From the NCBI RefSeq assembly GCF_943914565.1, contig NZ_CALUCN010000005.1, positions 124,001-188,000 on the forward strand: a DNA stretch of 64,000 bases. The letters are read 5' to 3'. The notes beneath the pieces were generated by a model. The model was given only the letters and a program-made list of their open reading frames with translations, was not told where the DNA came from and did not search any database. The DNA is from an uncultured Tessaracoccus sp. (GTDB taxonomy: Bacteria > Actinomycetota > Actinomycetes > Propionibacteriales > Propionibacteriaceae). Every line of letters starts with the position of its first letter. The first letter of the stretch is position 1. Shown piece by piece: positions 59,899 to 64,000 of this stretch. The translations under genes were made by a program, and so were the position numbers.

Positions 59899-60744
59899 TC
59901 AGCCGAGCGCCCCGATGGCGTCGGCCAAGATCTTCTCGGTGGCGGCCGCGTCCTTCTTCGGGTCCTGCGAGGCCGCAGCCCCGCTCACGACGACGTTGCC
60001 CTTCGCCGCGATCCCGAGGTACGACGTGTGCCCGGCCCCCGCGGCCTCGTTGGTCATCTCCATGACGAGGGCGTCGTCGGCGCCCTGGACCTTCGCGTCG
60101 CGCACGGTCATCTTGGTGGTGACCTTCTGCTTGCCCATCACCACCGACACCGACGGGCACTTGGTGACGTGGTCCCTCGTGGCGGCCATGAGTTCGGAGA
60201 CGTTGACGCCGTCCGGCAGCTCCGACAGGGTCAGGAACTGCTGCGAGGTGCCGTCCGGCGCGACCGCCGACGCCCCGCCCACCGCGGCGTCCTTCATGAA
60301 CTCGGCCATGGTACCGGCGGCAGTGGCGTCGGCGCACTCCTTGGGCTCGACCTTGAGGTTCTTCATCGCCTCCTGGGCCTTGCTCGGGTCCAGCTCGGAG
60401 GCCGGCATCTCCTCGGCGCCCTCGTGGCTCGAGACGAACTGCTCGACCGCCTTCTGCGCACCGGCGCTCAGCTCCTTGCCACCGTTCGACGAGCCCTCGT
60501 CACCGGAGGCGCTCGACTCGGATCCGCTCGCGTCGGACCCGGACTCGCTGGCGCCCGACTCGTCGGTCTGTTCCTCGTCCGGCGACGCGGTGTCGTCCGA
60601 CGAGTCCGAGGCGTCCTCGCTCGCCGTGGCCGACGCGGTGGTGGCCGGCTCGGCACCGCCGTCGTCGGATCCGGCGTCGCCGCCACAGGCACTGAGCGAC
60701 ATGGCGAGTGCGGCCAGCGGGACGATGCACCACTTGATCTTCAT
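59899..60744 (-). CDS. Unknown lipoprotein A (paralogue of the next gene)
   Basis: A 281-residue lipoprotein without a recognised family. Signal peptide with lipobox LSAC (Cys20), a long Ser/Asp/Glu/Gly-rich acidic spacer (about 21-90), then a folded domain (about 92-281). The domain has two Cys (KECADA and KCPSVSV), probably one disulfide, and the pattern GKQKVTTKMTVRDAKVQGADDALVM, like the extracellular sensor domains of PknH-type kinases. The same layout recurs in the gene at 60860-61627, so the two arose by tandem duplication. AAGGAG six bases before the ATG. Confidence 0.7.
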   Translation of the reverse strand: MKIKWCIVPLAALAMSLSACGGDAGSDDGGAEPATTASATASEDASDSSDDTASPDEEQTDESGASESGSDASGSESSASGDEGSSNGGKELSAGAQKAVEQFVSSHEGAEEMPASELDPSKAQEAMKNLKVEPKECADATAAGTMAEFMKDAAVGGASAVAPDGTSQQFLTLSELPDGVNVSELMAATRDHVTKCPSVSVVMGKQKVTTKMTVRDAKVQGADDALVMEMTNEAAGAGHTSYLGIAAKGNVVVSGAAASQDPKKDAAATEKILADAIGALG

Positions 60745-60859
60745 GGGGTCTCCTTATGTGTTGGTCACAACGCGAGCCCCACCGTACTGACCCATCGGGC
60801 CAAATCCAGCCGCGCGCCGGCACGGATTCGCTCTCGGCGCGGACGCGTCCACCGACCGC

Positions 60860-61627
60860 TCAGCCGAGTGCCTTCGCGCTCTCCGCGAGGAGCCGGTCGA
60901 CGTCCTTGGCATCCCTGGAGCCGTCGAGGGTGGTCACCGCGATCGTGATCATCACCTTGCCGCGTCCGGCGACACCGGTGAAGGCCTCGTGCGTCTGGCC
61001 CTGCGACGTGGTGGTAGAGCTCAGCACGTACGCGTCGTCCATGCCCTCGACGCTGGGGGCGTCGAGCACCTTCAGCGCGGTCGTGGCCTTCTGGCCGCCC
61101 ATCTCGAGCTCGAGCTTCGGGCACTGGTCGGCGTTGTCACGGCCAGTGCGCATGTGCTGCTTCACCGATGCGTCCTTGAACTCGGCAACCGAGAGCACGG
61201 TCGAGTTGCCCGTCTCGGCGTCCTGCGCGAACGCACCGCCCAGCACCGCGTCGCGGAGCACCTCGGGGTCCTGCGCGCTGAGCGCCGCGTCCTTGCACTC
61301 CTGCGGCGAGACCTGGATCTTCTCGAGTGACTTGGCTGCCGCCTCCGGGTCCAGCTGGTCCGCCGGCAGTTCCGTCGCGCCCTCGTTGGCCTTCACGAAG
61401 GCGTCGACGACGGCCTGGGCTCCCCGGCTGAGCCCCGACGCGGGCGAGGCCTGGTTGGACGGCGAGGCACCCCCGGCGGGCTCCGACGGGGGCGCGCTCG
61501 ACGCGGACGCCCCGGCCCCGCTCGGGCTGATCGTGCCCGCGGGACCGTCCCCGCCGTCGCCACTCACGCAGCCGCTCACCGCGAGCACGAGTGCCGCCAC
61601 GGGTGCCACCAGTCGCGAAGTCTTCAT
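60860..61627 (-). CDS. Unknown lipoprotein B (paralogue of the preceding entry)
   Basis: A 255-residue lipoprotein. Lipobox VSGC (Cys20), a Ser/Pro/Gly/Ala spacer (about 21-65) and a domain (about 66-255) that aligns with lipoprotein A: GAQAVVDAFVKANEGATELPADQLDPEAA and the matching GAQKAVEQFVSSHEGAEEMPASELDPSKA, then KDAALS with CKDA versus CADA, QCPKLELEMGGQKATTALKV versus KCPSVSVVMGKQKVTTKMTV, and a common AxALG C-terminus. AAGGAGG stands four bases before the ATG at 61627. The 115-base gap to lipoprotein A means they could be separate units. A sensor, transport or wall-binding role is open. Confidence 0.72.
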   Translation of the reverse strand: MKTSRLVAPVAALVLAVSGCVSGDGGDGPAGTISPSGAGASASSAPPSEPAGGASPSNQASPASGLSRGAQAVVDAFVKANEGATELPADQLDPEAAAKSLEKIQVSPQECKDAALSAQDPEVLRDAVLGGAFAQDAETGNSTVLSVAEFKDASVKQHMRTGRDNADQCPKLELEMGGQKATTALKVLDAPSVEGMDDAYVLSSTTTSQGQTHEAFTGVAGRGKVMITIAVTTLDGSRDAKDVDRLLAESAKALG

Positions 61628-61681
61628 CGGTCCTCCTTCTCCCTCCAAGGCTTCGGCCCCAGCGTACGTCCGGGGCAACAC

Positions 61682-64000
61682 TCAGCGTCGCGCCGCGTCG
61701 ATGGCGCGGCGGATCCGTTTCGTCGACACCGGCACGCTGGTGCGCAGCTGCTGCGCGAACACGCTCACGCGGAACTCCTCGACGAGGAACGCGATCTCCT
61801 CGACCTCGGGCCTGAGCGGGCCCGGCGGTTGGGCGTCGGCGAGCGCGGCGTACTCGGCCTCCACCTGCTCGACCTGCTCCGCGCCGCGGGCGTCCCGTGC
61901 CGGGTCCGCGAGCGCCTGTTCGACGCGCAGCGCGGCAGCCTCGCAGTAGCGCGGCAGGTGCTGCAGCCAGGGGTCGGGCGTGAAGGACAGGAAGCGGTCG
62001 AACAGCAGGTTGTCCAGCTGCGCCTCGACATCCACGCGCAGTGGGTGGTCGGCCGGCAGCTCCCCGAGCGTGACGCGGGCCCTCGTCGCCGCCTCGAGCG
62101 CGCGGGCGGCGATGCGGACGTTGGCCTGCGTGGCGTCGGCCTGCCCCTCGCGCACGGGCACGACGAGGCGGTCGAACGCGTCGCGGTCGCGGACCTGCAC
62201 CGGGTCGCCCCGCCGGGCGGCGAGCTGCTCGGAGGCCTTCAGCCACGCGTCGGCGAGCAGGGCCGGGACGGTGTCGTAGGCCGAGTCCGCGAGCGCGAGC
62301 TTCTCGGTCATGGTGAGGTGCGCGACGACCCAGCGCGTGGGATCCGGGTTCACGAGCGTGAGCAGCCGACGCAACCCCTGCACGTGCGCGCGGCGGGCCT
62401 TCGCCTCGGTGTCGTGCACGCGGACGCCGACACTGCTGCCCTCGTCGACGAGCGAGGGGTGCCCGACGACGCCCGGGCCCAGCGACGTCGTGACCGGGAT
62501 CGCCGGGAACGTCCACGACGTGGCCCCGGTCGCCGTGATCCCGCTTGCGGCCGTGCTGAGCTTGCGCGCCACCTTGCCCGAGAGCCGGGTCTGCAGCGCG
62601 GCGAGGTCCTCCCCGCGGGCCACCTCCTTGCCGCGGTCGGTGACCACGAACGTGGCCCTGAGGTGCGACGGCAGTCGCTCGGGCTGCCAGGCGTCCGCGT
62701 CGACGACGACGCCGGTCAGGCGGGTGAGCGCGGCCGAGAGCGCGTCGGTGAAGGATCCCTGCCCGGTCTCGCCCCGATCCTCGATCGCGGCGAGTGCGCG
62801 TCGGGCGAAATCGGGGGCGGGCACGAACGAGGTGCGGACCTGCTTGGGCAGGCCGCGGATCAGCTCGGTGGCGAGCTCGGCCCGGAGGCCCGGCACGAGC
62901 CACGTGAACGGGGCCGGGTCGAGGGACGCGAGCTGCTCGAGCCGGACGGTGATCGTCGCGCCGTCGGTGCGGGCGCCGGGCGAGAACACGTAGCGCATCG
63001 GCAGGTCGGTGGGCCCCACCTGGAAATGGTCCGGGAAGTCCGACTCCGCGAGCTGCGAGTCGTCGGTGATGCAGTCCTCGGGCGTGAGCGTGGGCCACTG
63101 GTCCTTCGGCAACCCGCGCAACCACCGGTCGAACGTCGCCCCGGAGACCACCTCCGCCGGGACCCGTGCATCGTAGAAGGCGTGCAGCTGGTCGTCGGAG
63201 ATCAAGAGGTCGGGGCGACGCATGCGGTCGGTGAGCTGCTCGGCGCGCTGGAGGGCCCGTCGGTTGGCGGCGACGAGCGGGTGACGCGTGATCCACTCCC
63301 CCTCGACGAGCGCGGTGCGCAGGAAGATGTCGCGCGCCTCGACGGGGTGCTGCCTGGCGTAGCCCACCTTGCGTCCGGCGACGAGGGGTACCCCGAGCAG
63401 GGTCACGCGTTCGCTGGCCACGACCGTCGCGGTGCGTTGCTCGAAGTGCGGCTCGGAGAGCGTCCGGGTCGCGAGGTCGCCGGCGGCGTGCTCGACCCAG
63501 TCCGCGCGCACGGGCGCGACGGTCCGCGCCCACAACCGGCTGGTCTCCACCAGCTCGAACGCCATGACGAGCGGCGGCGCCGACTTGGCGAGGCACGAGC
63601 CGGGCTGGATCGCGAACCGCGCGCCGCGCGTGCCCTGGTACTCCCTGAGCGGACGACGGCGGCCCCGCTTCGGCTTGGCGCGGTCGACGTCGGCGAGCCC
63701 GACGTTGGTGAGCAGGCCCGTGAGCAGCGAGCGCAGCACGTCGGGCATCGAACCGCGACCGTGCGGGTCGAGGTCGAGGTCGCGCGCGACCTCGCGCAGC
63801 TGGCTCACGAGCTCCTCCCACTCGCGGTACCGCACGAAGTGCAGGTACTCCTCGCGGCACAGCCGGCGGAAGCGGTTGCTGGAGAGTTCGCGGCGCTTGC
63901 GCCGCAGGTAGGCCCAGAGGTTCAGCAGCACCTCGAAGTCGCCGCCCTCGGGCTTGGTGCCCTGTTCCTGCCCGTCGGAGGTCCAGAACCGGCGGTGGAG
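61682..64000 (-). CDS. hrpA: HrpA-type DEAH helicase, C-terminal part (start beyond window)
   Basis: The last 772 codons of a protein that begins beyond the right edge; the frame is open to base 64000. It covers the region after the helicase core: FEVLLNLWAYLRRKRRELSSNRFRRLCREEYLHFVRYREWEELVSQL (ratchet/OB part) and the long DUF3418 domain characteristic of HrpA (VLLGVPLVAGRKVGYARQHPVEARDIFLRTALVEGEW, FYDARVPAEVVSGATFDRWLR, LPMRYVFSPGARTDGATITV, VPAPDFARRAL, AYDTVPALLADAWL). HrpA helicases (about 1300 residues) act on mRNA and rescue collided ribosomes in E. coli. The two lipoprotein genes lie downstream on the same strand. Confidence 0.92.
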   Translation of the reverse strand, partial: LHRRFWTSDGQEQGTKPEGGDFEVLLNLWAYLRRKRRELSSNRFRRLCREEYLHFVRYREWEELVSQLREVARDLDLDPHGRGSMPDVLRSLLTGLLTNVGLADVDRAKPKRGRRRPLREYQGTRGARFAIQPGSCLAKSAPPLVMAFELVETSRLWARTVAPVRADWVEHAAGDLATRTLSEPHFEQRTATVVASERVTLLGVPLVAGRKVGYARQHPVEARDIFLRTALVEGEWITRHPLVAANRRALQRAEQLTDRMRRPDLLISDDQLHAFYDARVPAEVVSGATFDRWLRGLPKDQWPTLTPEDCITDDSQLAESDFPDHFQVGPTDLPMRYVFSPGARTDGATITVRLEQLASLDPAPFTWLVPGLRAELATELIRGLPKQVRTSFVPAPDFARRALAAIEDRGETGQGSFTDALSAALTRLTGVVVDADAWQPERLPSHLRATFVVTDRGKEVARGEDLAALQTRLSGKVARKLSTAASGITATGATSWTFPAIPVTTSLGPGVVGHPSLVDEGSSVGVRVHDTEAKARRAHVQGLRRLLTLVNPDPTRWVVAHLTMTEKLALADSAYDTVPALLADAWLKASEQLAARRGDPVQVRDRDAFDRLVVPVREGQADATQANVRIAARALEAATRARVTLGELPADHPLRVDVEAQLDNLLFDRFLSFTPDPWLQHLPRYCEAAALRVEQALADPARDARGAEQVEQVEAEYAALADAQPPGPLRPEVEEIAFLVEEFRVSVFAQQLRTSVPVSTKRIRRAIDAARR

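Noticed and set aside
1..64000. CRISPR arrays, rRNA operons, prophage or plasmid origins
   Set aside because: No regularly spaced repeats, rRNA stretches, integrases, phage structural genes or iteron-like repeats were seen.

Overview
The window is a high-GC, gene-dense chromosomal segment of an actinobacterium. The evidence is the mtrA-mtrB-lpqB cluster, a SigA with a long Lys/Ser/Thr-rich N-terminus beside a SigB-like sigma factor, UPF0182 and YlbL proteins next to a DUF2342 protein and UvrD2, and a tmRNA tag ending in ALAA. A PPA1309-family gene, a family named from Propionibacterium acnes, hints at the Propionibacteriales. That last placement is an inference. Both window edges cut genes: lpqB on the left and hrpA on the right.

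Left third (1-25.5 kb). The envelope-stress operon mtrA-mtrB-lpqB lies next to a tightly overlapping three-gene cassette (3.3-6.4 kb) that looks like type VII secretion (ESX/WXG) cargo, with no secretion machinery in view. Then come yqgE, a DUF222/HNH gene and an ADP-ribosylglycohydrolase. A ribosome-rescue and division block follows on the minus strand: prfB, ftsE, ftsX, an M23 murein hydrolase, smpB and ssrA (tmRNA). hisN and serA precede a five-gene peptide-type ABC importer, then a DUF4870 membrane protein, a GT87 glycosyltransferase, a secreted I36-type peptidase inhibitor, and the initiator tRNA.

Middle (25.5-46.3 kb). An acyltransferase-3 protein and a paired M16 peptidase (one catalytic, one inactive subunit) are followed by the UPF0182 / PPA1309 / YlbL operon. 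Next are a divergent DUF2342 protein that seems to lack the family's metal ligands, a DUF5679 zinc-ribbon protein behind a long structured leader, a short ThiF/cyclodehydratase-like fragment gene, uvrD2, and a recC-recB-recD operon for double-strand-break repair.

Right third (46.3-64 kb). A probable acquired island holds a degraded AbiEi-type antitoxin fragment, a MacB-like ABC transporter and a NarL-type two-component system. It is followed by an aromatic/aspartate aminotransferase, a YbdK-type glutamate-cysteine ligase coupled to a class I glutamine amidotransferase, sigA and the divergent sigB, whose upstream region carries a SigH/SigR-like promoter motif. Then come an S9 peptidase, acyl-CoA thioesterase II, two paralogous lipoproteins of unknown function, and hrpA.

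A recurring feature is a TAnnnT -10 box 6-9 bases before the start codon (yqgE, prfB, hisN, serA, the acyltransferase, M16 and S9 genes), which points to leaderless mRNAs. All functions are assigned by reading motifs and overall protein character; no database search was run.
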